Shown here in pieces: positions 17,686 through 26,108 of a DNA stretch of 64,000 nucleotides. The stretch is from Mycobacterium gordonae (lineage in GTDB: Bacteria; Actinomycetota; Actinomycetes; Mycobacteriales; Mycobacteriaceae). The notes beneath the pieces are model-generated. The model saw only the letters and a list, made by a program, of their open reading frames with translations, made no database searches and was not told the origin of the DNA. The DNA lies in assembly GCF_017086405.1 (NCBI RefSeq), contig NZ_CP070973.1:6542739-6606738 (forward strand). Reading direction: 5' to 3'. Within the stretch, counting starts at the first letter, position 1; the number at the start of each line of letters is the position of its first letter. The position numbers and the translations under genes are program-made.

Positions 17686-18004
17686 GGCGGTTCCCCGGGA
17701 TCACACGGAAGTTTGGACTAACTGACGTTGTTAGTGGATCGCACAGTACAACACCGTGCGTTATTAAAGCGAGTCCCAACCGTTATTTCTTCTGCGCCGC
17801 GGTTCGGTGTCCAAGGCTTTGACATAGGGACTCGAATTCGGATGTAAACCTTTTTTACGTGGCCGCCGTGAAGCCTCGATAAACGCCCCCGCGTCAAATC
17901 TGAAAAGATTCTCGTCCAATTTGGAAAGAACTGTGGTATGCGAGCCGCCACGGGTTTAGGCTGCGCTACACATTTACCGGTCCCCGACATTGGAGGTTGC
18001 CGTC
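17686..18004. promoter_or_regulatory. Divergent promoter region with a 19-bp inverted repeat
   Basis: A 319-bp gap between the divergent mce operon and the GMC oxidoreductase gene, AT-richer than its surroundings. A perfect inverted repeat ACTAAC-N7-GTTAGT sits at 17717-17735, about 30 bp upstream of yrbEA. That is a good position for an operator of a TetR- or GntR-type repressor. No KstR-type AAC-N2-GTT palindrome is seen, so control by KstR is unlikely. No regulator gene adjoins it. Confidence 0.45.
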
Positions 18005-19747
18005 ATGGAGTCATCACTCTCCCGAACGGCCCTGGAACGAGCCGCGACGCTGGCAACTCACCCGGACGCACTGCGCAACGACTACGACGTGGTGGTCCTC
18101 GGGTCCGGTTACGGCGGTGCGATCACCGCCGCGCGGCTCGGGGTGGCAAACGCACGAGCCGGCGGCAAACTGAGCATCGCGGTTTTCGAGCGCGGCTCCG
18201 AGCATCCGACCGGCACCTTCCCCGAGACCGAGAAGGCGGCGGCGGCCGAGCTGCGCTCGCCGCTCAACCCACTGGGGTTGATCGAACTCGAACGCTTCAA
18301 GACCATCGACGTCATCCACGCGAACGGATTGGGCGGCACCTCGCTGATCAATTTCAACGTGGCGATCGTGCCGGACCGCGAAGTGTTCCTGGCGTCGTGG
18401 CCCAAGCAGTTCCAGCGGCTGGTGGAGCAGGAGCGGGAAGGCGTCGGCGGCCTCGAGGAGTACTTCTTGCGCGCCCGGCGCATGCTGGGCGCGGCGCCGT
18501 ACGCCGAAAACGTGCCGCTGCGCCGGGTCGACGCCTTCACCCAGATCGCCAAGAACGCCGGCGCCCAGTTGCAGCTACTCAACCTCACCGTCAGCACCGA
18601 GGACCGGGTGACGAAATACGGCGTGCAGCGCAGGCGCTGCCCCAACCACGGCGGTGACGGTACCGGCGACAACACCGGTTCGAAGAACACCCTGATGACC
18701 AATTACCTGCCGATGGCCGCGCACTTCGGCGTCGAGTTGTTCACCGGCATCGAGGGGCTTCGGGTCGAGCCAACCGACGACGGCCGCTGGCGTGTGATCA
18801 CCCGTCGCACCGGAGGCAAGGGCGGTGAGGAGACCGCGGTCATCGCGCGGCAGGTGGTGGTGGCTGCGGGCACGCTGGGGAGCAACGGGATCCTGCTGCG
18901 TTCAAGCCAGGCGGGGTTGCAGTTGTCCACCCGGCTCGGCAAGAACTTCAGCGGCAACGGCGACAACTTCGGCATCGCCTACAACACCGACATGCAGACC
19001 GACACCCAGACCTGGGCCACCACCGATGGGCCACCGCGGTCCCTGCTGGCCTGCGGGCCCAGCATCACCGCCGCGATGCGTTTCGGTGCCGACCAGTCCG
19101 ACCTGCGTAAACGTTTCACGGTGCAGGATCTGTCGTTGCCTCGCGCGCTGATCGACAGCTTCCGCTTCGGGTTGATGGGGTTGGCGGCAACCAGCTACCG
19201 CGACTACCGCAAGGCCAAGCTCGACCGGTGGCGCCGGGACATCACGTTCAACACCGACGGGGCGATGAACCACTCGCTGGGCTTTCTGATCATGGTTCAC
19301 GACAATTCCGACGGCGAGCTGGTGCTGCGCAAGAACGGCACCGTCAAGATCGACTGGCCGGGGGCTCCGACCGAACTCGTCTACAAGGATGTGGACGCCG
19401 TCATGCGGCCGGCGGTCGAAGCGATCGGGGGCACCTACATCAAGAACCCGCGCTGGGACAAGCGCTTTCTGGGCAAGCACCTGATCACCGCTCATCCGAT
19501 GGGCGGGTGCACCACGGCGGACAATGTCGACGCGGGTGTGGTCGACCATGCGGGACGAGTGTTCCGGCCGGACGGCGGCACTTACGACGGGCTGTACGTG
19601 TGCGACGCGTCGGTGATTCCGCGCGCCATTGGGGTCAACCCGTTCCTGACCATCTCGATGTTCGCCGAGCGGACGGCCGATCTCATGCGGGAGGATCTGG
19701 GTCTGCCCGGCTATGACCCGGCCGTCGAAGGCGACGACCGGGCCTAG
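18005..19747 (+). CDS. GMC-family FAD oxidoreductase, cholesterol-oxidase-like
   Basis: A 580-residue flavoprotein; ATG 18005 follows GGAGG at 17992-17996, preferred over the in-frame TTG at 17990. The FAD-binding motif VVVLGSGYGGAITAARL lies near residue 35. HPMGGCTTADNVDAGVVDH and GVNPFLTISMFAERTADLM are the C-terminal GMC motifs of the cholesterol-oxidase branch. The N-terminus differs clearly from M. tuberculosis ChoD (Rv3409c), so this is a paralogue and I give no symbol. Divergence from an mce operon suggests oxidation of an imported sterol or other alcohol. Confidence 0.8.
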   Translation: MESSLSRTALERAATLATHPDALRNDYDVVVLGSGYGGAITAARLGVANARAGGKLSIAVFERGSEHPTGTFPETEKAAAAELRSPLNPLGLIELERFKTIDVIHANGLGGTSLINFNVAIVPDREVFLASWPKQFQRLVEQEREGVGGLEEYFLRARRMLGAAPYAENVPLRRVDAFTQIAKNAGAQLQLLNLTVSTEDRVTKYGVQRRRCPNHGGDGTGDNTGSKNTLMTNYLPMAAHFGVELFTGIEGLRVEPTDDGRWRVITRRTGGKGGEETAVIARQVVVAAGTLGSNGILLRSSQAGLQLSTRLGKNFSGNGDNFGIAYNTDMQTDTQTWATTDGPPRSLLACGPSITAAMRFGADQSDLRKRFTVQDLSLPRALIDSFRFGLMGLAATSYRDYRKAKLDRWRRDITFNTDGAMNHSLGFLIMVHDNSDGELVLRKNGTVKIDWPGAPTELVYKDVDAVMRPAVEAIGGTYIKNPRWDKRFLGKHLITAHPMGGCTTADNVDAGVVDHAGRVFRPDGGTYDGLYVCDASVIPRAIGVNPFLTISMFAERTADLMREDLGLPGYDPAVEGDDRA

Positions 19748-19781
19748 ACCACGCCGGGCCCGCACGAAACCCCGCACGAAA

Positions 19782-20390
19782 TTAGGTGCGGAGCGCGAAG
19801 AAGCCGATCATCTCGTAGCGGTCGCGGGGCAGGCGGAACAGGATCTTGCCCAGATACGTGCCCGGCACCACCTCGACCAACTCGTCGCGGATGCTACGGA
19901 TGATCACGTAGGGGTTTTCCTTGACATCGGCATAGTCGATGACCATCACCTGCACATCCGGGTCCTGCTTGCCGGCATCCTGGTAAGTCTTGAAGTCGAA
20001 GGCGAGCTTGCCGTCGGCGGCGTCCTTCATCTTGTACAGCGGCCACAGCAACTTCGAGGGCAGCTTGGCATTGGAGGTCATCCGGTTGTCGCCGGTGCCG
20101 GCCGAGAGGTCGAAGCGCTTACCCTGCCAGGGCATCCACAAGCCGGTCACGAAGCGTGCCGCGGCGTCGACGAGCGGATTCGTCGTCGTCATGACGAGGA
20201 TGCCGTCCGTGGGTCCGTCCAGGTCGCCCGGCGGCGTCCCCTTGCGGAAGATCGCGTCGAGTTCCGCCGCTGCCGCGGCACTGTCGGACTTCGCCTGTTC
20301 TTTGAGGTCGACGATCCATTGCCAGGCCTCTTCTGCCGCCTCCCGCTTCCGGAGCTCGGAGACGCGCGACTCGGTTGCTTCAATTGACAT
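19782..20390 (-). CDS. Conserved hypothetical protein, unknown family
   Basis: A 202-residue soluble protein with ATG 20390. The N-terminal 45 residues are a charged helix; the remainder is mixed alpha/beta with the phrases PLYKMKDAADGKLAFDFKTY and VVPGTYLGKILFRLPRDRYE. I do not recognise the family. The second half reads like a small beta-barrel lipid- or ligand-binding fold, but that is only an impression. It converges on the GMC oxidoreductase with a 34-bp gap. Confidence 0.7.
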   Translation of the reverse strand: MSIEATESRVSELRKREAAEEAWQWIVDLKEQAKSDSAAAAAELDAIFRKGTPPGDLDGPTDGILVMTTTNPLVDAAARFVTGLWMPWQGKRFDLSAGTGDNRMTSNAKLPSKLLWPLYKMKDAADGKLAFDFKTYQDAGKQDPDVQVMVIDYADVKENPYVIIRSIRDELVEVVPGTYLGKILFRLPRDRYEMIGFFALRT

Positions 20391-20574
20391 TCGGTGGCCT
20401 TTTCTGTGAGCGGAGCAAGATGGCCCAGATGTTAACCGCGCAATAGCAGAAATGGAACAGCTTCTTCAAAAGACAATTTTGTCTAATTTTGCAACAATTT
20501 ACGATCACACCGGTGGACAAATTCGCGGCGCCAAAAGTTTCACTCGGCACACGTAAAGCCTGTTGACACCACGG
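20391..20574. promoter_or_regulatory. AT-rich upstream region with AGACAA palindrome
   Basis: An AT-rich segment upstream of the 19782-20390 gene, containing the palindrome AGACAA-TT-TTGTCT at 20471-20484. It is a candidate operator or promoter element for that gene. The hsaB 3' end lies on the other side. Confidence 0.4.
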
Positions 20575-21141
20575 CTAAAGCCAGGTGTCGTCCGTGGTGG
20601 TAGTCAGAAAGGCCTCCAGATCGTCGCGCCACTGGGCCGGTGTCGTCTTGTCCGGTTCGATTCCGGTATAGGAGCCGCGATAGAACAACAACGGGCGCGG
20701 TTTGATCTCGGGCACTTCGGAGAGCGAGTTCACCGCGCCGAACACCACGAAGTGGTCACCGCCGTCATGCACCGACGCCACCGTGCAGTCGATGTAGGCC
20801 AACGACCCGTTGATGATCGGTGAGCCGAGTTCCGAAGGGCGCCAGTCGATCCCGGCGAACTTGTCGGGCTCTCGAGAACCGAATCGGGCCGACACGTGTT
20901 GTTGCGCCTCGGTGAGCACGTTCACGCAGAACCGGCCGCTGGCCTCGATGGCCTGCCAGGACCGCGACACCTTGGTCGGGCAGAACAACACCAGCGGCGG
21001 GTCGAGCGACAGCGCGGCGAACGACTGGCAGGCGAAGCCGATCGGCACGTCGTCGTGCACGGTGGTGATGATGGTGATCCCGGTGCAGAACTGACCCAGC
21101 ACGGTGCGGAACGCGCGCGGGTCAATCGGCGCAGCAGTCAT
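20575..21141 (-). CDS. hsaB: Flavin reductase component of 3-HSA hydroxylase (HsaB)
   Basis: A 188-residue flavin reductase of the HpaC-like family, with the typical start (FRTVLGQFCTGITIIT) and FACQSFAALSLDPPLVLFCP. HsaB supplies reduced FMN to HsaA for hydroxylation of 3-HSA in cholesterol ring degradation. It is the last gene of the hsaADCB operon here, nine bases from hsaC. In M. tuberculosis nat follows directly; here it does not. Confidence 0.93.
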   Translation of the reverse strand: MTAAPIDPRAFRTVLGQFCTGITIITTVHDDVPIGFACQSFAALSLDPPLVLFCPTKVSRSWQAIEASGRFCVNVLTEAQQHVSARFGSREPDKFAGIDWRPSELGSPIINGSLAYIDCTVASVHDGGDHFVVFGAVNSLSEVPEIKPRPLLFYRGSYTGIEPDKTTPAQWRDDLEAFLTTTTDDTWL

Positions 21142-21150
21142 TCCTCGAGG

Positions 21151-22053
21151 CTAGCCACGCATGCCGACGGAGAAGTCGTGACCCCACAGGCTCACCGCGG
21201 TGCTCTCCCGCGCAATCCAGCCTTCGTCTTGGACTTTCCTTCCCTCACAACCGAATTCGACGTCAAAGCCGCCTGGTGTCTTCATGTAGAAGGACAGCAT
21301 CAGGTCGTTGACATGCCGGCCCAACGTGGCCGACAAGGGCACCTTGCGGCGCAGGGCCCTGTCCAGGCACAGGCCGACGTCGTCGGAGTTCTCCACTTCG
21401 ACCATCAGGTGCACGATGCCCGACGGCGTCGGCATCGGCAGGAAAGCCAGCGAGTGATGCCGGGGATTGCAGCCGAAGAACCGCAGCCACGCCGGGGCAC
21501 CGTCGGCGGGCCGGCCCACCACCTGCGGTGGCATCCGCATCGAATCGCGCAGTTTGAAACCGAGCACGTCGCGGTAGAAGTGCAGCGCCTCGGCGTCGTC
21601 GCGGGTGGTCAGCACCACGTGACCCAGACCCTGCTCCTCGGTGACGAACTTGTGCCCGTAGGGACTGACCACGCGGCGGTGTTCCAGGGCAGCGCCGTGA
21701 AAGACGGCCAGCGGGTTACCGGACGGGTCGTTGAACAGGATCATCTCGTCGACCCGGCGTTCGGCCAGTTCGGCCGCGGTGGCCTCCTTGTACGGCGTGC
21801 CCTCGACTTCAAGACGGTTCCGGATCTCTTGCAGCCCTTCGGCATTCGCGCACTCCCAGCCGGCCTCGGCCAGCCGGTCCTGCTCGCCGGGAACGATCAC
21901 CAGCCGGGCCGGGAAGTCGTCCATCCGAAGATAGAGGGCACCGTCGACCGTACCTTTGCCCTCGACCATGCCGAGCACCTTCAGGCCGTAGTCGCGCCAC
22001 GCGGCCATGTCGGTGGCTTCGATGCGCAGATAGCCCAATGACCGAATGCTCAT
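21151..22053 (-). CDS. hsaC: 3,4-DHSA extradiol dioxygenase
   Basis: A 300-residue type I extradiol dioxygenase that cleaves the catechol ring of 3,4-DHSA. The iron ligands are present as H145 (GLGHVVLTT), H215 (GIVHLMVE) and E266 (GGFDVEFG), matching the M. tuberculosis enzyme numbering. ATG 22053 has an AGGAGGT ribosome site and overlaps the hsaD stop through ATGA. Confidence 0.96.
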   Translation of the reverse strand: MSIRSLGYLRIEATDMAAWRDYGLKVLGMVEGKGTVDGALYLRMDDFPARLVIVPGEQDRLAEAGWECANAEGLQEIRNRLEVEGTPYKEATAAELAERRVDEMILFNDPSGNPLAVFHGAALEHRRVVSPYGHKFVTEEQGLGHVVLTTRDDAEALHFYRDVLGFKLRDSMRMPPQVVGRPADGAPAWLRFFGCNPRHHSLAFLPMPTPSGIVHLMVEVENSDDVGLCLDRALRRKVPLSATLGRHVNDLMLSFYMKTPGGFDVEFGCEGRKVQDEGWIARESTAVSLWGHDFSVGMRG

Positions 22054-22925
22054 CTCGCACCTCCTAGGAAATCAATCGTCAGTTTGTTGAATTCGTCGAA
22101 CTTCTCCACCTGAGCCCAGTGCCCGCACTGCCCGAAAACGTGCAGCTGGGCCCTAGGGATGGTCTTGAGTGCCACCAGCGCGCCGTCCAGCGGGTTGACG
22201 CGGTCCTCCCGCCCCCAGATCAGCAGCACCGGCTGGCGCAGCTTGTACACCTCGCGCCACATCATGCCGAGCTCGAAGTCGGCTCCGGAGAACGACATTC
22301 CCATGGCACGGGTCGCCTGCAGCGATTCCGGGGTGCTGGCCAACTCGAAACGCTGGTCGATCAACTCCGGAGTGATCAGCTTCTGGTCGTACACCATGAC
22401 CCGCAGGAATGCCTCGAGATTCTTCCGGGTGGGCTCCATGGAGAACTTGCCCAGCCGCTTGACCCCCTCGGTGGGGTCAGGCGCGAACAGGTTGACACTC
22501 AGGCCGCCCGGCCCCATCAGCACCAACTTGCCGGCCCGGTCCGGATAGTCCAGTGCGAACCGCACCGCGGTGCCGCCACCGAGTGAATTGCCCACCAGCG
22601 GAACGCGTCCCAACTCCAGCTGATCGAACAGCCCCTTCAGCGCGCGGGCCGCGTAGCGGTTGAACTGCCCGTGCTCGGCGCGCTTGTCGGAGTGCCCGTA
22701 GCCCGGCTGATCGACCGCCAGCACGTGGAACTGCTGCGCCAGCACCGCGATGTTGCGCGAGAAGTTCGACCAGCTCGACGCGCCAGGGCCGCCGCCGTGC
22801 AACAACACCACCGTCTGGTCGTTACCGGCGCCCGCTTCGTGATAGTGCAGCTGCAGCGGCCCGTCGACGTCGACTTCGGCAGTGCGCGAGGTGGATTCGA
22901 ACGTCAGCTCGTCTGTCGCGGTCAT
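22050..22925 (-). CDS. hsaD: 4,9-DSHA meta-cleavage-product hydrolase
   Basis: A 291-residue alpha/beta hydrolase that splits the C-C bond of the HsaC product 4,9-DSHA. The catalytic residues are S114 in GNSLGGG, D240 in GREDRVNP and H268 in FGQCGHWA. It overlaps hsaA through ATGA, consistent with coupled translation in hsaADCB. Confidence 0.95.
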   Translation of the reverse strand: MTATDELTFESTSRTAEVDVDGPLQLHYHEAGAGNDQTVVLLHGGGPGASSWSNFSRNIAVLAQQFHVLAVDQPGYGHSDKRAEHGQFNRYAARALKGLFDQLELGRVPLVGNSLGGGTAVRFALDYPDRAGKLVLMGPGGLSVNLFAPDPTEGVKRLGKFSMEPTRKNLEAFLRVMVYDQKLITPELIDQRFELASTPESLQATRAMGMSFSGADFELGMMWREVYKLRQPVLLIWGREDRVNPLDGALVALKTIPRAQLHVFGQCGHWAQVEKFDEFNKLTIDFLGGAR

Positions 22926-24106
22926 ACCATCGTGTCGCCGGGCGGCAACCCGAACTCGTTGTTCCCGAAGATCACGTACGCCCGTTCCGGGTCGTTGGCA
23001 GCGTGCACCCGGCCGGCGTGTGCATCCCGCCAGAAACGCTGCACCGGTGCGTCATTGGCCAAGGCGGTGGCGCCGGATGCCTCGAAGAGCCGGTCGATCG
23101 ACGCGATCGCACGCCCGGTGGCGCGCACCTGGTCGCGGCGGGCCCGGGCCCGCAGCTCGAACGGGATCTCCTGGCCGGCCGACAACAGCGCGTACTCGTC
23201 GGCGACGTTGCCGCTCAACTGCCGCCAGGCGGCGTCGATGTCACTGGCCGCCTCGGCGATGCGCACCTTCGCGAACGGGTCGTCCTTGGCCTTCTCGCCG
23301 GCGAAGGCGGCGCGCACCCGCTTGCCCTGGTGCTCCACGTGCGCCTGGTAGGCGCCGTATGCCATGCCCACGATCGGCGCCGAGATGGTAGTGGGGTGCA
23401 TTGTGCCCCAGGGCATTTTGTAAACCGGAGCGGTATTGGTCCGGTAACCGCCGGCGGTTCCGTCGTTCATCGCCTTGTAGGACAGGAACCGGTGCCGGGG
23501 CACGAAGACGTCCTTGACGACGACGGTGTTGCTGCCGGTGCCCTTCAACCCGACCACGTGCCACACGTCGTCGATGCGGTACTCGGTGCGGGGAATCAGG
23601 AAGCTGCCGAAGTCGACCGGGCGGCCGTCCTTGATGACGGGACCGCCAAGGAAGGCCCAGGTGGCGTGGTCGCAGCCGGATGACCAGTTCCACGACCCGT
23701 TGACCAGATAGCCACCGTCGACCACGACCCCGGCGCCCATCGGGGCGTACGACGAAGAAATTCGGGTTCTGGCGTCCTGTCCCCAGACCTCCTCCTGGGC
23801 CTGCTGGTCGAACAGCGCCATGTGCCAGTTGTGCACACCCAGGATCGAGCTCACCCAACCGGTGGACCCGCAGGCGCTGGCCAGGCGGCGCACCGCCTCG
23901 AAGAACAATGCGGGTTCGCACTGCAGACCGCCCCACTGCTCGGGCTGCAGCAGGGTGAAGAAGCCGATGTCGTCGAGTTCCTGCACGGTCTCGTCGAGCA
24001 GCCGGCGCCGATCTTCCGTGGCCTGAGCGCGCTCCCGGATCCGCGGCAGCAGATCATCGATGGCAGCTAGGACCGTCTGCGCATCACGCTGTTGAATAGT
24101 GGTCAC
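22922..24106 (-). CDS. hsaA: 3-HSA 4-hydroxylase, oxygenase component
   Basis: A 394-residue flavin-dependent monooxygenase of the acyl-CoA-dehydrogenase fold, first gene of the hsa operon. GTG 24106 follows a GGAGG site. With HsaB it hydroxylates 3-HSA to the catechol 3,4-DHSA. A KstR-type operator lies about 40-55 bp upstream. Confidence 0.94.
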   Translation of the reverse strand: MTTIQQRDAQTVLAAIDDLLPRIRERAQATEDRRRLLDETVQELDDIGFFTLLQPEQWGGLQCEPALFFEAVRRLASACGSTGWVSSILGVHNWHMALFDQQAQEEVWGQDARTRISSSYAPMGAGVVVDGGYLVNGSWNWSSGCDHATWAFLGGPVIKDGRPVDFGSFLIPRTEYRIDDVWHVVGLKGTGSNTVVVKDVFVPRHRFLSYKAMNDGTAGGYRTNTAPVYKMPWGTMHPTTISAPIVGMAYGAYQAHVEHQGKRVRAAFAGEKAKDDPFAKVRIAEAASDIDAAWRQLSGNVADEYALLSAGQEIPFELRARARRDQVRATGRAIASIDRLFEASGATALANDAPVQRFWRDAHAGRVHAANDPERAYVIFGNNEFGLPPGDTMV

Positions 24107-24145
24107 TGACGTATGCCTCCTGGGAGTGCTGACTTACAGAGAGAC

Positions 24146-24159
24146 TAGAACACGTTCCG
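24146..24159. promoter_or_regulatory. KstR-type operator upstream of hsaA
   Basis: TAGAAC-AC-GTTCCG fits the KstR consensus core AAC-N2-GTT with a good left arm and a weaker right arm. It lies between the divergent hsaA and kshB genes, nearer hsaA. Confidence 0.75.
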
Positions 24160-24212
24160 ATTTGTGTCGAGCAGGGTATTCCTGCGGCTGGTAGAGATGC
24201 GAATCGGGTTTT

Positions 24213-24228
24213 CTATAACATGTTCTAG
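24213..24228. promoter_or_regulatory. KstR-type operator upstream of kshB
   Basis: CTATAAC-AT-GTTCTAG is a near-palindromic KstR site about 25 bp upstream of the kshB start. With the hsaA-side site it gives the divergent hsa/kshB promoters one operator each. Confidence 0.75.
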
Positions 24229-24252
24229 TTAAGACCGAAGAGAGGAAGCGCC

Positions 24253-25332
24253 TTGACGGAGGCGGATCTGGACCAAGCGCCCGACGAGCCGCTCGGCGAC
24301 CACGTGCTGGAGCTGCAGATCGCCGAGGTAGTCGCCGAAACCGACGACGCACGGTCGCTCGTGTTCGAGGCGCCAGGCGATGCGGCCGTCCCGCCCGAGC
24401 GGCTGCGTTACGCGCCCGGCCAGTTCCTGACGCTGCGGGTGCCCAGCGACCGCTCCGGTTCGGTGGCGCGCTGCTACTCCCTGTGCAGCTCGCCATTCAC
24501 CGACGACTCGCTGACCGTGACGGTGAAGCGGACCGCCGGCGGCTACGCGTCGAACTGGCTGTGCGAGCACGCACACCCGGGCATGCGCATCCACGTGCTC
24601 GCCCCGTCCGGCACCTTCGTACCCAAGACGCTGGACAGCGACTTCCTGCTGCTGGCCGCCGGCAGCGGCATCACCCCGATCATGTCGATCTGCAAGTCGG
24701 CGTTGTCCGAAGGCAGCGGGCAGGTGACTCTCGTCTACGCAAACCGCGACGACCGCTCGGTCATCTTCCGGGATGCGCTACGGGAGCTGGGCACCAAGTA
24801 CCCGGACCGGCTCACCGTGGTGCACTGGCTGGAATCGCTGCAGGGCCTGCCGAGCGCGGCCGCGCTGGCGGCGCTGGCCGCCCCGTTCACCAGCCGCTCG
24901 GCGTTCATCTGCGGGCCCGGACCTTTCATGGAGGCGGCACGGCTTGCCCTGGAAGCACTGAAAGTCCCTGCGCAGCAAGTGCACATCGAGGTGTTCAAGT
25001 CGCTCGAGTCGGATCCCTTCGCGGCCGTGAAGATCGAGGACGACGGCGACGAGGCACCGGCGACCGCAGTAGTGGAACTCGACGGCGAATCCCACACCGT
25101 GTCCTGGCCGCGCAGCGCCAAGCTGCTCGACGTGCTGCTGGCCAAGGGGCTGGACGCGCCGTTCTCCTGCCGGGAGGGCCACTGCGGCGCCTGCGCCGTG
25201 ACCGTGCGCAGCGGCAAAGTGAGCATGGAGGTCAACGATGTGCTCGAACAGCAGGACCTCGACGACGGGCTGATTCTGGCCTGTCAATCTCACCCGGAAT
25301 CTGATTCGGTAGAAGTGACCTACGACGAGTAG
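24253..25332 (+). CDS. kshB: 3-ketosteroid 9-alpha-hydroxylase reductase (KshB)
   Basis: A 359-residue NAD(P)H-dependent reductase that feeds electrons to the Rieske oxygenase KshA, encoded elsewhere. The domain order is FAD binding (RCYSLCSSP), NAD binding (LLAAGSGITPIMSI) and a C-terminal plant-type [2Fe-2S] domain with cysteines at about 306, 311, 314 and 344 (CX4CX2CX29C). The start is TTG 24253 with AGAGGAAG just upstream. A KstR-type operator precedes it. Confidence 0.94.
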   Translation: MTEADLDQAPDEPLGDHVLELQIAEVVAETDDARSLVFEAPGDAAVPPERLRYAPGQFLTLRVPSDRSGSVARCYSLCSSPFTDDSLTVTVKRTAGGYASNWLCEHAHPGMRIHVLAPSGTFVPKTLDSDFLLLAAGSGITPIMSICKSALSEGSGQVTLVYANRDDRSVIFRDALRELGTKYPDRLTVVHWLESLQGLPSAAALAALAAPFTSRSAFICGPGPFMEAARLALEALKVPAQQVHIEVFKSLESDPFAAVKIEDDGDEAPATAVVELDGESHTVSWPRSAKLLDVLLAKGLDAPFSCREGHCGACAVTVRSGKVSMEVNDVLEQQDLDDGLILACQSHPESDSVEVTYDE

Positions 25333-25378
25333 TCGCGGGGATAGGTTCTGCTTGGCGATCGGTGGGAAGGGGAGCAGG

Positions 25379-25909
25379 ATGAAGCGGCTGTTACCAGGTC
25401 TGGCGCTGGGTGGGCTGCTGGCAGCGTTGGCGCCCGCTCCCACGGCTGCGGCCGCCAGCAACACCGCGACCACGCTTTTCCCCGTCGATGACGCGACGCA
25501 GATTCAGACGCACAGCTTCGTCGACTGCCACGGCAACGGCAGCTGCGACTTCGTCGCGGGCGCAAACCTGATGACGCCCGACGGGCCGGCGGGTTTCCCA
25601 CCCGGCCTGTGGGCGCGCCAGACAACCGAGATCCGCTCCAACAGCCGGGTGGCGTACTTGGACGCCCACGCCACCAGCCAATTCGAGCGGGTGATGAAAA
25701 CCGGTGGGGGCGACGTGATCACCACCGTCTACTTCGGCGAAGGGCCGCCGGACAAGTACCAGACCACCGGCGTCATTGACTCGACCAGCTGGGCCACCGG
25801 GCAGCCGATGACCAACGTGATGGTCTTCGTGTGCACGCACATGCAGGTGGTCTACTCGGGGGTCAACCTCACCTCCCCCAGCACCTGCGCGCAGACGAAC
25901 TTCTCCTAG
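25379..25909 (+). CDS. Secreted protein, Rv3572-like
   Basis: A 176-residue protein starting at ATG 25379 with AAGGGGAG upstream. It has a classic Sec signal peptide (LLPGLALGGLLAALAPAPTAAAA). The mature part holds four cysteines and no catalytic motif I recognise. The position right after kshB matches M. tuberculosis Rv3572. Probable co-transcription with kshB suggests, but does not show, a role at the cell surface in sterol use. Confidence 0.8.
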   Translation: MKRLLPGLALGGLLAALAPAPTAAAASNTATTLFPVDDATQIQTHSFVDCHGNGSCDFVAGANLMTPDGPAGFPPGLWARQTTEIRSNSRVAYLDAHATSQFERVMKTGGGDVITTVYFGEGPPDKYQTTGVIDSTSWATGQPMTNVMVFVCTHMQVVYSGVNLTSPSTCAQTNFS

Positions 25910-26108
25910 GGGTGGCTGCGCCGTCGCAACTGGTCACTGCACCTGGTTAGGCGGTTCCGGGTGACAAGAACGGCTTAGCTGTGGCGCGGAAATACCGGAT
26001 GACATTCCAGCCCTCATTACGCCTGCTTTCGCCCGCCACCTCGTGGCGACGAGTCGCAGACAGCGGGTCGCAGGGTATCGGTCAGTCAGCGGACGTTTGG
26101 GCAGCACT

